A program made the translations under genes and the position numbers. A stretch of DNA of 64,000 nt, taken from assembly GCA_948144175.1 (NCBI GenBank), contig CANXME010002547.1, positions 1 through 64,000 of the forward strand. Direction: 5' to 3'. This stretch comes from Closterium sp. NIES-65. Taxonomy: Eukaryota > Streptophyta > Zygnematophyceae > Desmidiales > Closteriaceae. Below are positions 40,696 through 53,959 of the stretch, piece after piece. The notes below the pieces were generated by a model. The model saw nothing but the letters and a program-made list of their open reading frames with translations, was not told the origin of the DNA and searched no databases. Every line of letters begins with the position of its first letter. The stretch's first letter is position 1.

Positions 40696-43600
40696 TCAAG
40701 CAAGCAAGAGCAGGAATATATATAGGTGAAGGTACAAGCAAGGTAAAGAAGTGAGCAAGTGAGGCAAGACAGGCACAAGACCCAGCTGCGTGCAGCAACG
40801 CTGATGATCACAAGGCGCAAGTGCCTTGGTGAAGACATCAGCTGTGTTGGCCTCAGAGGCCACGTACGCAAGTTGCAACTGTCCACGCTGCTGTAGCTCA
40901 CGAGCAAGAAAGTAGCGGAGAGCAATGTGCTTTGTCCTGTGCTCCAGTCGCTGCTCTCGACACAAGGCCAGCATGGCCTTGTTGTCTACGTACAGGACTG
41001 GAGGAGAACGAGGCGGCTCTCCAAGGTCGGTCAGCCATAGCCCCGGCGTAGATCTCAGCCTCACAACTGGAGCCGAGAACAGAAGACGAGCGGGTAGCCC
41101 GCCACGAAACAAAGCCGGAACCAAGGCTGAAGGTGTAACCCTGTGACGACCGCTGCGTAGCCTGGTCGTCAGCCCAAGAAGCGTCCGCGTGCCCAGTGAG
41201 GACCACTGGACTGCGCCCTCCAAGCACTAGCCCCATGCCCGACGTACTGCACAAGTAGCGCAACACCCTCTTCGCTGCAGCCATGTGCTCTGGTCGGTGT
41301 CTCCCAGGAGCAACATAGCGTGCGAGAATGCTAAGAGGGTATGCAAGGTCAGGTCGTGTGCAGGTCATCAGGTACATGAGGCAGCCAACAAGCTCTGCAT
41401 ACGGGCCACTCGACTCTACGGACTCATCCGAAGGCAGAGCTGAGAGCGAGTGGCGAGTAGGCAGAGGAGTGGCCTGAGGCGAGGAGTACGTGAAGCCGAA
41501 GCGCTGAAGGACATGCTGCACCATGTGTGACTGAGTCAGGGTAATGGTGCGGCGTGCTCTGTCCCGGGTGATCTGCAAGCCAAGGTAGCTGCGCAGTTCA
41601 CCCAGGTCAGTGCACGTGTGTCTCTTCTGCAGCTCGGACTTCACGTAGGCGAGTCCAGCAGTGTCAGCTGTGGCAAAGACCAAGTCGTCGACATACACGA
41701 GGATGTAGAACGGCGGCAGAGAGGTGTCGGTGCGCAGAAACAGCGACGGGTCGGCAGTAGAAGGAGCAAACCCAAGTGCCGCGAGCGTAGTCCTCAGTGT
41801 GTCGTGCCACTCACGTGGCGCCTGGCGGAGACCGTAGACTGGACGCCGGAGACTCCACTGGGTACCAGGAGGGAAAGACCCAGTGAAGCCAGGTGGGCGA
41901 CGCAGCCAGATCTCCTCGTGCAGGCTGCCCTGCAAGAAAGCAGTGCTGAAGTCGAGAGAGTGCAGCTCGTAGTCACGGTGAGCAGCAACGTGCAAGAGTA
42001 CCCGAAGAGTGGTCATCTTCGGGGTGGGGGAGAAGGTCTGAAAGTAGTCAACTCCCTGCCGCTGACTGAAGCCACGAGCCACGTAGCGCGCCTTGAAGAC
42101 AGGCGGAGAACCCAGCGGCCGCTTCACCCTGAAGATCCACATGCCACTGACTATGTTCGCCCCAGGAGGGGGAACAGCGTCAACGTAGGTGCCTGTGGAC
42201 TTCCAGGAAGCCATCTCTGCATCCATAGCTGCCTGCCACTGAGAGGAGTAGGGACCCTCTATCGCCTCCGCGTAAGAGCGCGGAGTCGGGATGTCAAGTG
42301 CATCCGGGTCTCCCTCAGGGGCTAGCAGTACAGACGCGAGATGAGGTGAAGCGGCGGCCAGACACTGGAACTGCTCCTGCCTGTCCTCAAGGACGTCCGT
42401 GCCAAGGGCACACTCACCCCTGACGATCGGAGGACAGGCAGACTCAGATTCAGCGACAAGACTAGCAGCGTAGTCTTGACGACAGCGCGCAGCAAAGTCG
42501 ACGAGCTCAGTGACAAGGGCAGACGCAGCAGAAGACTCGAAAGAAGGTTCTGTGACAGCAGTAGCAAGGAGACGCGTGACAGTAGGACTGGCAACACGAA
42601 GAGAGTCCGACTCCGGGTCGGCAAGAGCAGGAAGAGAGGAAGCAGGAGGAGAAGGCAAAGGGGCACGCAGAGGAGCAGTAGACGGACGCAGAGACATCCG
42701 GTGCGTGCCACGGACAGGAGGAGGACGCTGACGCGAACCGCGACCACTAGCGCGCGCAGTACGAACAGGCGACGCAGGACGAGACGCAGGCTCACGGCGC
42801 TCAGTAAGACCTCCAGTCGGACCAGCGTAGGGAGAAGGAGCAGGCAAAGGGGAGGCAGGCTGTAGCTGTGACTGTGACGGGACTGGCTGTGGACCCTCTA
42901 ATGGAGGAGGAGGAGGACCAGGAGAAGGTGTAAGACCAAGAACCTGCTGCAGGAGCGGAACGAAGTACGGTCGGGGCCGCGTGGCGACGCCAGAAACAGC
43001 AGGGACAACACCAGTACCCCCAGCAGGAGTACCCGCTCCAGCAGCACCTCCAGCAGCACCAGAACCTCCAGCAGCACCAGGAGCACTGCCAGGCGGACCG
43101 CCAGCGGTAGTCTCAGCGCCAACACCCTCAGCAGCACCAGCTCCAGGAGAACCCTCAGGCCCAGCAGCTCCAGTACCTTGCTGCGCAAGGGGAAAACTGT
43201 GGTGTAACGCGAGTAGTCGTCAACCACCAACAGGAAGTAGCGCTCGTGACGCGGGCAGGGCCCCACACGTCCATGTGAAGCGTCTGCAACGGAGCCTCTG
43301 TCGGAGGAAACTGGGAGGAGTGAGGGGCAGCACGCTGGCGCCCCTCGACACAGGGGACACAGGCAGGGCCAGGACCCTGAGGAAGGGGAGGGAGGGACCG
43401 GGGGAGACCAGACACAAGAAGACGGGAGGCCATGCCTCTGAGTCGAAGCAGAGAGGGGTGGCCAAGGCGGTGGTGCCAGAGGAGAGTCTCGTGAGACAGA
43501 CGGCGACACGAACAGGGGGCAGACTCAGGACCAGACCTGGACGCTGCAGCAAACACCTGACCAGACGAAGGGACTCTACCAGACTCAGCACCGGGAGGAG

Positions 43601-45496
43601 AAGCAGTGGTCAGTGTGTACAGGCTCGACCCTGGCTGACGTGTAAACGTAGCTAGGTGGCGACCTGTGCTAGCCTCTGTGCAGTGTGTCACCCGCTGACG
43701 AGCAGGAGTGAACTGGTGGACACCCACATCCTGTAGGTCAGCACCACTCATCAGGTTCTTAGAGAACGAGGGGAGGTCGAGACCAGTCAGGGTGCCAGAG
43801 GGAGCTGCCGGACACGGGAGGACTGTGGAGAAACGAGACAGGACAGGACCCGCAGAGGGGTCAGCCAGGGACACCGCAACCGGCCGACTAAGCGGCGTGA
43901 GAGTGGTGCGGTCCCGAAAGAAGGAGCGAGACGCCCCAGAGTCAAGGGTGAAGGTGTGAGAGGCAGAAGCCAACACAGTACCTGAGAGGGCAGACTCACT
44001 AGTACCTGAGAGCACAGACGCACTGGCACCTAGAGCAGCAGCCTCACTGGCACCTGACGGAGCAGTACCAATGCCCGAGTCGGGCGGAAAACACCGGTAA
44101 CAGTCACCATCATCACTAACAGTCACAGCATACATGGCAGCAAGGATAGCATCAAAGTCAAGATCAAAAACAGCTACACCAGCCCTAGACAGCTCTCCCC
44201 AGCGGGGGATCTCAGAGGCCTCTGGAAACTGCTGGCGCCAAGCATCGGTCAAGCGGGCAAAGCAGCGGCGAGCGGTGTGGGTGCCCCCACACTGCTCACC
44301 CGCGCGGTCGCCGGTGCGAAGGACGTAGGTGCAGGGACCGAACGCCCCACCACGCTGACGCTGCGAGTACCACTCACGGAGCTGCTGAGGGGCGGGGACG
44401 TCGCGAGAGCGCTGCTGCTGCTGCTGCTGCTGCTGGCGCTGACCACCCCCAGTGCTGCTCCTCTGGGACGAGCCACTCCGACCACCTCCACCACCGCCAC
44501 CCCCGCCTCCGCCGCCACCGCCGCCACCGCCACCCTCGCCCCCGCCGCTCCCACTGCCACCTCCGCCACCACCTCCGCCGCCACCTCCGCCTCCACTGCC
44601 GCCACCAGTACCTCCACTCCCGCCTCCACCCCCACCGCCACCCCCACTCCCCCCGCCGCCCCCACCTCCTCCGCCACCGCCCCCGCTAGCTCCACCCGCT
44701 CCCTTGCCCCCCTTGCTCCTGCCAGAGCGGCGCCTACCGCTGGGGGCAGACGCCGCACCGACCGACTCTAAACCAACGAGGTCGGCCGCAGCAGCAGAGG
44801 CGACAGAGGGTAACAGGGGGGAAGGAGAACACCCCTCAAAGATGGGGGTGCGCGGGTCACCACGAGAGGCCCCTACAGCGACTATGCTCTTCTCGGCCGC
44901 TAGCAGGGACTTCTCGAGGAGGTCGACAGTGAGGGTGGTGGTATAGACAGAGAGAAACTGGTCCCTAACAGCACGAAGGGACTCAGGGAGACGGGTGACT
45001 AGAAAGTAGAGGGTGATGTACATGGGAGGGGGGTTTTCGGCGAGGAAGGCAGCAGGAAGCGCAGCTCGGTAGCGAGTGTCACTAGCGCGAAGGTGGGTAA
45101 AGAGGTCTGTGACTGTGGGAAAGGCAACAAGGTCAGGGAAGAGGTACGGTAGCATGAGGCGGCTCAGTGTAGCAGTGGAAGGGGAGGAGTAGCGCGCAAC
45201 TACAGCGTCGTACAAGGCCTGAGCGGTCTTGCACTGACTAAAGTGGGCACGCTCGGAGGAAGGGAGGTGGCGACGCACAGCAAGACGTGCAGCAGCATCG
45301 CGTGTGGCCCACTTGGAGCGAACAGTGGGGTCAGCATCAGCAGGAGGGGCAGGGACAGCGCCAGAGGCAAAGTCAAAGAGAGAGAGATGTCATCTACTGA
45401 ATCGCACTGCAAGTACAGCTGCAGGTCCTCGACCCAGACCGCAAAGTCAATGGCGCGACCCTCAGCGTCAAAAGCCAGGACACTGGGGGTGGCCAT
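40696..45496 (-). pseudogene. copia polyprotein with integrase deletion and frameshifts
   Basis: From MATPSVLAFDAEG (45496): Gag domain with a frameshift near 45380, glycine-rich tract (about 44470-44700), CCHC-like motif, protease LDSGAS, and integrase zinc pair. After MDVWGPAR a short deletion shifts frame, and after FPLRSK (about 43175) the text jumps into the integrase-RT linker, removing the rest of the integrase core and its C-terminus. RT is complete with YVDD. A deletion of about 35-40 bases near 41035 removes part of RNase H (AQELRWLTYLL) and shifts frame. The final stop is mutated, extending the last frame to 40696. Confidence 0.92.
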
Positions 45497-45628
45497 GATA
45501 GCAGCCGACAGTCTCACCAGAGAAGAAGGGTCGAGCAGCTCAGTAGGACAGCAACACAGCAGCTCAGCAACTCCGCCGGCCCAGGAGTAGCAGTAGCCCC
45601 ACAGGATCCGGCTCCCGGGACCGTAGAC

Positions 45629-46262
45629 GGATCGGGCGGCTCGGGCGGCTCGCGCGGCTCGGGTGACGCGGGGGCACACGGGCGGCGCGGGCGGCTGCAC
45701 GCGCGGCTCACGGGCGGCTGGGGCGGCTCACGGGCGGCACGGTGGGCGGCTGCACGGGCGGCTGCACGGGCGGCTGCACGGGCGGCTGCACGGGCGGTTG
45801 CACGGGCGACTGCACGGGTGGCGCGGCGGGCTGCAGCACGGGCGGCGGGGCCGCAATGGGGGCCGTAGCGGGGCTGCAGCGGGGCCTAAGCGGGGCCGTA
45901 GCGGGGCCGTAGCGGGGCCGACGACGGGCTGTAGCGGGGCCGTAGCAGGGTCGGCGGGGCCTAGGCGGGGCCGACGGGGCCGACGGGGCCGTAGCGGGGC
46001 CTAAGCGGGGCCGACGGGGCCTAAGCGGGGCCGACGGGGCCTAAGCGGGGCCGACGCGGGGCCGTAGCGGGGCCTAAGCGGGGCCGACGGGGCCTGAGCG
46101 GGGCCGACGGGGCCTAAGCGGGGCCGACGAGGGGCCGTAGCGGGGCCTAAGCGGGGCCGACGGGGCCTAAGCGGGGCCGACGCGGGGCCGTAGCGGGGCC
46201 TAAGCGGGGCAGACGGGGCCTAAGCGGGGCCGAAGCGGGGCCGTAGGGGTAAAGCGGGGCCG
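45629..46262 (-). repeat. GC-rich leader arrays of copia (33295-46526)
   Basis: Short 'gcggctcgg' units near 45629-45665, 'cgggcggctgca' units at about 45735-45815, and a long array of 'ggggccgacggggcctaagc' and 'ggggccgtagc' units at 45840-46262. The same place in other copies has other units. Confidence 0.88.
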
Positions 46263-46394
46263 CGACTAAAGGGCGGCGGGATCGCGAAGGTAAGGGCGAC
46301 ACGCAGGGTCGCTAAAAAAAAAGAACGCGCGCCTCGGGCTGCGCTTCGGTGGGCCCTAGGAACAGTCCCTAGGAGGGGACCTGCTCTGATTCCA

Positions 46395-46526
46395 TGAGAA
46401 GAATTGAACGAGAATGAAATGACTATGAACGAAGTGAGTACAAATAGGAAACCCTAATTGGGTTGTACCCCCTATGGGATACCCCACTATAGCCTACACA
46501 AATAAGTAAGCTATAATGTTCTGACA
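46395..46526 (-). repeat. 5' LTR of copia (33295-46526)
   Basis: 132 bp, TGAGAAGAATTG...GTTCTGACA; followed by CTTCT. Confidence 0.94.
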
Positions 46527-47518
46527 CTTCTCGATTGACTAAAAACCCTTTGTAGAAGCACCTCAACACCTGGGCGAAATGAAACGAACAGGGCGAAATT
46601 CCAAAACGTTTATAAGCCCAGAGCACAACCCAAGTAGGGGGGACTTAAACGGGCATCAAGTGTAAGTGGGGTCACGGAATCAGTCACTAACCACATGTAA
46701 ACAATCACATGAATGATCACACATGTAACTCCTGCAAAAAATTCTTGAAACTCTACAAAAATTCCGCTCGCAAACTTCCAACAAAACTAAAACCCAATCG
46801 GAATCGGATACGGTTTAGGAACGGATCAACCCTAACACCTGGCAAATCGTGTTTAGGGTTGATTCATCCGAAAACGCATCCAGATCTGTTTTAGGCATTA
46901 TCTTTTTCGGTCGGGAGTTTCATTTGTGACCATTCGCGTTTTTTTTTTTCCAAGTTGATTGTGAATGATTTCGTGAAATGATTTATCAACCACGTGAAAG
47001 TATCATTTGCAGTGACCGTACCCGTTATTTTTTTACCAAACATATTATCAAGACCCTTGTTGATTACAACTGGCATATTTGCCCTTTACAGGAACAACGA
47101 AAGACTGAACCTACACTCCTAATTACACCGTTCTGACAGGGGACCCTTTCTCCTAAATTTTAGCCCACAAAATATTGGAACATTGTTATTGGAATACTTG
47201 AATTATTTTATGGACATTCATGGATTGGAACTTCATGGATTACCCGCATGCAGAAATTTAATTCCACGAGGCTTGGAATGACACGTAGCTCATTATCATG
47301 TATGGGGTGAAAAAAAATGACAGGCGACATTAGAGGTGGAAGTGGGACCTATACAAGCATGTGCATGAGTAATCATGTATTGGCGAGGCAGCGCCAGACG
47401 GATGGTGAGAGGGGCCGTCACTGAAGGGTTTGGAGAAGTAGTCATCCTTGTCGATGACAAAGCAGTGCTGGCGCGTGCCTGCAATCAAATCCGCTGCGAG
47501 CGCAATGATGACCACATT
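46527..47518. other. AT-rich host spacer
   Basis: About 1 kb, much lower GC than the elements. No gene seen. It contains one hairpin at 46826-46864 (aaccctaacacc facing gtgtttagggtt), a fourth relative of those at 32781-33046. Ends with CACAT, the target duplication of the next copia. Confidence 0.65.
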
Positions 47519-47649
47519 GAGAGAGAAAGAACGAGAATGGAATGACTATGAACGAAGTGAGTAAAAATAGGAAACCCTAATTGGGTTGTACCCCCTATGG
47601 GATACCCCACTATAGCCTACACAAATAAGCAAGCTATAATGTTCTGACA
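47519..47649 (-). repeat. 3' LTR of copia (47519-54971)
   Basis: TGAGAGAGAAAG...GTTCTGACA. Confidence 0.93.
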
Positions 47650-47861
47650 CACCCCCATAGGCAGAGTGGGGGAGAACAAGGGGTCACAAGACCAGTCAAG
47701 CAAAGCAAAGCAAAGCTCAGGGTGGATCACAAAGTCACCACACATTCCGAGCACAAGTTCAAAGGCCAGAAGGCCGGTTCACATGCAAGATCACATATAG
47801 AGATATACAAGAGTCAAGCAAGCAAGAGCAAGAGTATATATAGGTGAAGGTACAAACAAGG

Positions 47862-50800
47862 TCAAGAAGTGAGCAAGTGAGGCAAGACAGGCACAAGACC
47901 CAGCTGCGTGCAGCAGCGCTGATGATCACAAGGCGCAAGTACCTTGGTGAAGACATCAGCAGTGCTGGCCTCAGAGGCCACGTACGCAAGTCGCAACTGT
48001 CCACGCTGCTGTAGCTCACGAGCAAGAAAGTAGCGGAGAGCAATGTGCTTTGTCCTGTGCTCTAGTCGCTGCTCTCAACACAAGGCCAGCATGGCCTTGT
48101 TGTCTACGTACAGGACTGGAGGAAAACGAGGCGGCTCTCCAAGGTCGGTCAACAGGTAGGTGAGCCAGCGAAGCTCCTGGGCAGCCATAGCCCCGATGTA
48201 GATCTCAGCCTCACAACTGGAGCCGAGAACAGAAGACGAGCAGGTAGCCCGCCACGAAACAGAGCCGGAACCAAGGCTGAAGGTGTAACCCTGTGACGAC
48301 CGCTGCGTAGCCTGGTCGTCAGCCCAAGAAGCGTCCGCGTGCCCAGTGAGGACCACTGGACTACGCTCTCCAAGCACTAGCCCCATGCCCGACGTACTGC
48401 ACAAGTAGCGCAACACCCTCTTTGCTGCAGCCATGTGCTCTGGTCGGTGTCTCCCAGGAGCAACATAGCGTGCGAGAATGCTAAGAGGGTATGCAAGGTC
48501 AGGTCGTGTGCAGGTCATCAGGTACATGAGGCAGCCAACAAGCTCTGCATATGGGCCACTCGACTCTACGGACTCATCCGAAGGCAGAGCTGAGAGCGAG
48601 TGGCGAGTAGGCAGAGGAGTGGCCTGAGGTGAGGAGTACGTGAAGCCGAAGCGCTGAAGGACCAGCTGCACCATGAGTGACTGAGTCAGGGTAATGGTGC
48701 GGCGTGCTCTGTCCCGGGTGATCTGCAAGCCAAGGTAGCTGCGCAGTTCACCCAGGTCAGTGCACGTGTGTCTCTTCTGCAGCTCGGACTTCACGTAGGC
48801 GAGTCCAGCAGTGTCAGCTGTGGCAAAGACCAAGTCGTCGACGTACACGAGGATGTAGAACGGCGGCAGAGAGGTGTCGGTGCGCAGAAACAGCGACGGG
48901 TCGGCAGTAGAAGGAGCAAACCCAAGTGCCGCAAGCGTAGTCCTCAGTGTGTTGTGCCACTCACGTGGCGCCTGGCAGAGACCGTAAACTGGACGCCGGA
49001 GACTCCACTGGGTACCAGGAGGGAAAGACCCAGAGAAGCCAGGTGGGCGACGCAGCCAGATCTCCTCGTGCAGGCTGCCCTGCAAGAAAGCAGTGCTGAA
49101 GTCGAGAGAGTGCAGCTCGTAGTCACGGTGAGCAGCAACGTGCAGCAGTACCCGAAGAGTGGTCATCTTCGGGGTGGGGGAGAAGGTCTGAAAGTAGTCA
49201 ACTCCCTGCCGCTGACTGAAGCCACGAGCCACGTAACGCGCCTTGAAGACAGGCGGAGAACCCGAGGGCCGCTTCACCCTGAAAATCCACATGCCACTGA
49301 CGATGTTTGCCGCAGGAGGGGGGACAGCGTCAACGTAGGTGCCTGTGGACTTCCAGGAAGCCATCTCTGCATCCATAGCTGCCTGCCACTGAGAGGAGTA
49401 GGGACCCTCTATCGCCTCCGCGTAAGAGCGCGGAGTCGGGATGTCTAGTGCATCCGGGTCTCCCTCAGGGGTGAGCAGTACAGACGCGAGATGAGGTGAA
49501 GCGGCGGCCAGACACTGGAACTCCTCCTGCCTGTCCTCAAGGACGTCCGTGCCAAGGGCACACTCACCCCCGACGGACGGAGGACAGGTAGACTCAGACT
49601 CAGCGACAAGACTAGCAGCGTAGTCTAGAAGGCAGCGCGCAGCAAAGTCGACGAGCTCAGTAACAAGGGCAGACGCAGCAGAAGACTCGAAAGAAGGGTC
49701 AGTGACGGCAGTAGCAAGGAGACGCATGACAGTAGGACTGGCAGCACGAAGAGAGTCCGACTCCGGGTCGGCAAGAGCAGGAAGAGAGGAAGCAGGAGGA
49801 GAAGGCAAAGGGGCACGCAGAGGAGCAGTAGACGGACGCAGAGACATTCGGTGCGTGCCAGGGACAGGAGGAGGACGCTGACGCGAACCGCGACCACTAG
49901 TGCGCGCAGCAGGAACACGCGACGCAGGACGAGACGCAGGCTCACGACGCTCAGTAAGACCTCCAGTCGGACCAGCGTAGGGAGAAGGAGCAGGCAAAGG
50001 GGAGGCAGGCTGTAGCTGTGACTGTGACTGGACAGGCTGTGGACCCTCTAAGGGAGGAGGAGGAGGACCAGTAGAAGGTGTAAGACCAAGAACCTGCTGC
50101 AGGAGCGGAACGAAGTACGGTCGGGGCCGCGTGGCGACGCCAGAAACAGCAGGGACAGCACCAGTACCCCCAGCAGGAGCACCCGCTCCAGCAGCACCTC
50201 CAGCAGCACCTCCAGTAGCTCCAGAACCCCCAGCAGTACCAGGAGCACTGCCAGTCGGACCGCCTGCGGTAGTCTCAGCGCCAACACGCTCAGCAGCACC
50301 AGCTCCAGGAGAACCCGCAGGCCCAGCAGCTCCAGTACTCCCAGTACGAGCACCCCCGGGACCCGCGGCAGCAGCACCCTCAGCAGCCAAAGAACCTCCA
50401 GCACCAGTAGCACGCCTCCAACGCCGGGAAAACCACTCACGCAGCTCCTGTGGGGAGAGTGGCTCTCGGCGAGGCGAAGCACCTGGAGAACCTCCAGGCG
50501 AAGAACCTCCAGGCTCAGCACTCCCAGGCAAAGCACCTCCAGGCGTAGCACCTCCAATCTCAGCACCCCCAGGCTCAGCACCCTCAGGCCCAGCACCCCC
50601 AAGCTCAGCACCCCCAGGCTCAGCACCCCCAGGCTCAGCACCCCCAGACTCAGCACCCCCAGGCTCAGCACCCCTAGGCTCCGCACCCCCAGGACCAGCA
50701 CCCCCAGGCACAGCACCCCCAGTCACAGCACCCCTAGGCTCAGCACCCACAGCAGCACCAGAGTCACCAGTGACCTCGACAGGCTCGACCGCGTCTACCT

Positions 50801-53800
50801 GGGACACACCTGAAGGGGCAGGACCCTGAGGGGGAAGGGGGTCTACCGGGTGGGGACCTGGTACCAAGAAGAGCGGGGGTGGGGGGAGGGACGGAGTGCG
50901 GTAGGGGAAGAGGCGGTAGTAGGGTACCGACTCGTCGAACGTGACGTCCTGGGAGGACAGAACACGTCGAGAGGTGGGGTGGTAGAACTGCCACCCAGGG
51001 GCGTCGGGGGGGAACCCCAGGAAGACGCAGGGAGCAGCGCGAGGGGACAGCTTGTCCGCAGACAAGTCGCGGACAAACGCCCGAGATCCCCAGACCCGGA
51101 ACGTCGACGCATCGCCAACCTTCCCCGTCCACAGCAGGGCTGGGGAGGTCTCCGGCCTGGAGACCCTGGGGTGGAGGTTGATCTGATGCGCCGCGTACCT
51201 GACCGCAAACGGCCACAGAAAATGGGGGGCAGCCGCATGCATCATAGACGTACGAGCGACGTCCATGACCATGCCAATGCGGCGCTCTGCAATCCCATTT
51301 TGCTGCGGTGAGTCCGGAAGCGTGAAGGTCTGGCGGATGCCTCGCGCACGACAGTAGGCACGCAGAAGGCCAGAGGAGAACTCTCCGCCTCTGTCCGAGT
51401 GCCGACGCAACACAGGAAAGTCCGAGCCAAAGCTCTGCCTGAGCTGGAGACGAGCTGCGCGGATCCAATCGATCAGCACCTCAGTGACATCGCCCTTGCT
51501 GCGCAAGGGGAAGACTGTGGTGTAACGCGAGTAGTCGTCAACCACCAACAGGAAGTAGCACTCGTGACCGAGTCCACGGACGCGGGCAGGGCCCCACACG
51601 TCCATGTGAAGCGTCTGCAACGGAGCCTCTGTCGGAGGAAACTGGGAGGAGTGAGGGGCAGCACGCTGGCGCCCCTCGACATAGGGGACACAGGCAGGGC
51701 CAGGGCCCTAAGGAAGGGGAGGGAGGGACCGGGGAAGACCAGACACAAGAAGACGGGAGGCCATGCCTCTGAGCCGAAGCAGAGAGGGGTGACCCAGGCG
51801 GTGGTGCCAGAGGAGAGTCTCGTGAGACAGGCGACGACACGAACAGGGGGCAGACTCAGGACCAGACCTGGACGCTGCAGCAAACACCTGACCTGACGAA
51901 GGGACCCTACTAGACTCAGGAACTGGAGGAGAAGCAGTGGTCAGTGTGTACAGGCTCGACCCTGGGTGACGTGTAAACATAGCCAGGTGACGACCTGTGC
52001 TAGCCTCTGTGCAGTGCGTCACTCGCTGACAAGCAGGGGTGAACTGGTGGACTCCCGCATCGTGTAGGTCAGCACCACTCACCAAGTTCGTAGAGAAGGA
52101 GGGGAGGTAGAGACCAGACAGGGTGCCAGAGGGAGCCGCCGGACACGGGAGGACTGTGGAGAAGCGAGACAGAACATGACCCCCAGAGGGGTCAGCCAGG
52201 GACACTGCAACCGGCCGACTAAGCGGCGTGAGTGTGGTGCGGTCCCGAAAGAAGGAGCGAGACGCTCCAGAGTCAAGGGTGAAGGTGTGGGAGGCCAAAG
52301 CCGGCGCAGTACCTGAGAGCGCAGACTCACTAGTACCTGAGAGAGCAGCCTCACCAGTACCTGAGAGCACAGACGCATTGGCACCTAGAGCAGAAGCCTC
52401 GCTGGCACCTAGAGCAGCAGTACCAATGCCCGGGTCGGGCGGGAAACACCGGTAACAGTCACCGTCATCACTAATGGTCACAGCATACATGGCAGCAAGG
52501 ATAGCATCAAAGTCAAGATCAAAGATAGCTACACCAGCCCTAGACAGCTCTCCCCAGCGGGGGATCTCCGCGGCCTCCGGGAACTGCTGGCGCCAAGCGT
52601 CCGTCAGGCGGCCAAAGCAGCGCTGGGCGGTGTGGGTACCCCCACACTGCTCTCCAGCGCGGTCGCCAGTGCGAAGAACGTAGGTGCAGGGACCAAAACC
52701 CCCACCACGCTGACGCTGCGTGTACCACTCACGGAGCTGCTGAGGGGTGGGGACGTCGCGAGAACGCTGCTGGTGCTGCTGCTGCTGGCGCTGACCACCC
52801 CCAGTGGTGCTCCGCTGCGAAGCGTCACTCCGACCACCTCCACCACCACCACCCCCGCCTCCGCCTCCACCGCCCCCGCCTCCGCCTCCACCGCCGCCGC
52901 CTCCGCCACCTCCGCTCCCACCGCCACCGCCGCCGCCACCCCCGCCTGTACTGCCGCCACTAGCACCCCCACCCCCGCCACCACCTCCACCGCCACCCCC
53001 ATTCCCTCCGCCGCCTCCACCTCCACCTCCACCGCCCCCGCTGGCCCCACCCGCTCCCTTGCCCCCCTTGCCCTTGCCAGAGCGGCGTCTCCCGCTAGGG
53101 GCAGACGCCGCACCGACCGGCTCAAGACCAACGAGGTCGGCCGCAGCGGGAGAGGCGACAGAGGGCAGGAGAGGGGAAGGAGAACACCCCTCAAAGATGG
53201 GGGCGCGGGGGTCACCTCGAGAGGCTCCTACAGCGACTATGCTCTTCTCCGCCGCTAGGAGGGCCTTCTCGAGGCTGTCGACTGTGAGGGTGGTGGGACA
53301 GACCGCAAGAAAGTGGTCCCGGACTACACGAAGGGAGTCAGGGAGGCGAGTGACTAAGAAGTAGAGAGTGATGTGCATGGGGGGGGGGGGTTCTTGGCGC
53401 AGAAGTCAGCAGGAAGCGCAGCGCGGTAGCGAGTGTCACTAGTGCGGAGGTGCGTAATGAGATCAGCGACAGTGGGAAAGGCGGCAAGGTCAGGGAAGTG
53501 GAAGGGGAGCATGAGGCGGCTCAGTGCAGCAGTGGCAGGGGAGGAGTAGCGCGCAACTACAGCGTCGTACAAGGTCTGGGCACTCTTGTACTGGCTAAAG
53601 TGCGCGCGCTCAGCGGTAGGCAGGTGGCGACGCACAGCAAGACGTGCAGCAGCATCGCGCGTGGCCCACTGTGAGCGAACAGTGGCGTCAGCATCAGCAG
53701 CAGGGGCAGGGACGGCGCCAGAGGTGAGGTCAAAGAGAGAAAGACCGTCTGCCCTATCGCACTGTAAGAACAGCTGCAGGTCGTCGACCCAGACCTCAAA

Positions 53801-53851
53801 GTCAATGGCACGACCCTCAGCGTCAAAAGCTAGGACACTAGGGGTAGCCAT
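47862..53851 (-). pseudogene. Nearly complete copia polyprotein with two stops and one frameshift
   Basis: Starts MATPSVLAFDAEG (53851). Gag domain, then a G-run frameshift at about 53380-53390, glycine-rich tract (about 52840-53045), CCHC-like motif, protease LDSGAS, integrase zinc pair, TAG at 51708 (CAG in sisters), integrase D-D-E, linker with one LREW module and many GGAEP units, RT with YVDD, and RNase H interrupted by TGA at 48075 (CGA in sisters). Both nonsense changes are C-to-T in CAG or CGA. Ends at TGA 47862. Catalytic residues appear preserved. Confidence 0.93.
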
Positions 53852-53959
53852 GACTGCAGCCGGCGATCTCACCAGACAGGACGGGTCGGGGAGCACAGCA
53901 GCACAGCAAACACGGCAGCTCGGCCGGCCCAGCAGCGACAGCAGCACCTTGGCACCAGC

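Larger units (their letters stand above)
33295..46526 (-). mobile_element. Ty1/copia element, TSD CTTCT, with another copia in its 3' LTR
   Basis: LTR at 46395-46526 matches 33295-33367 plus 40471-40531, the rest being the nested element 33368-40465. CTTCT flanks the whole (33290-33294, 46527-46531). On the minus strand the PBS reads TGGAATCAGAGC after the 5' LTR and the leader stem is GTCCC...GGGAC. Own length is about 6.1 kb. Polyprotein is deleted in integrase and RNase H and shifted in Gag, so it is dead. Confidence 0.94.

Noticed and set aside
52804..53364. Long proline-rich open frame (plus strand) opposite the copia Gag
   Set aside because: It is the complement of the glycine codons of Gag. 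Similar frames lie opposite the glycine tracts of the other copies; no independent evidence for a gene.
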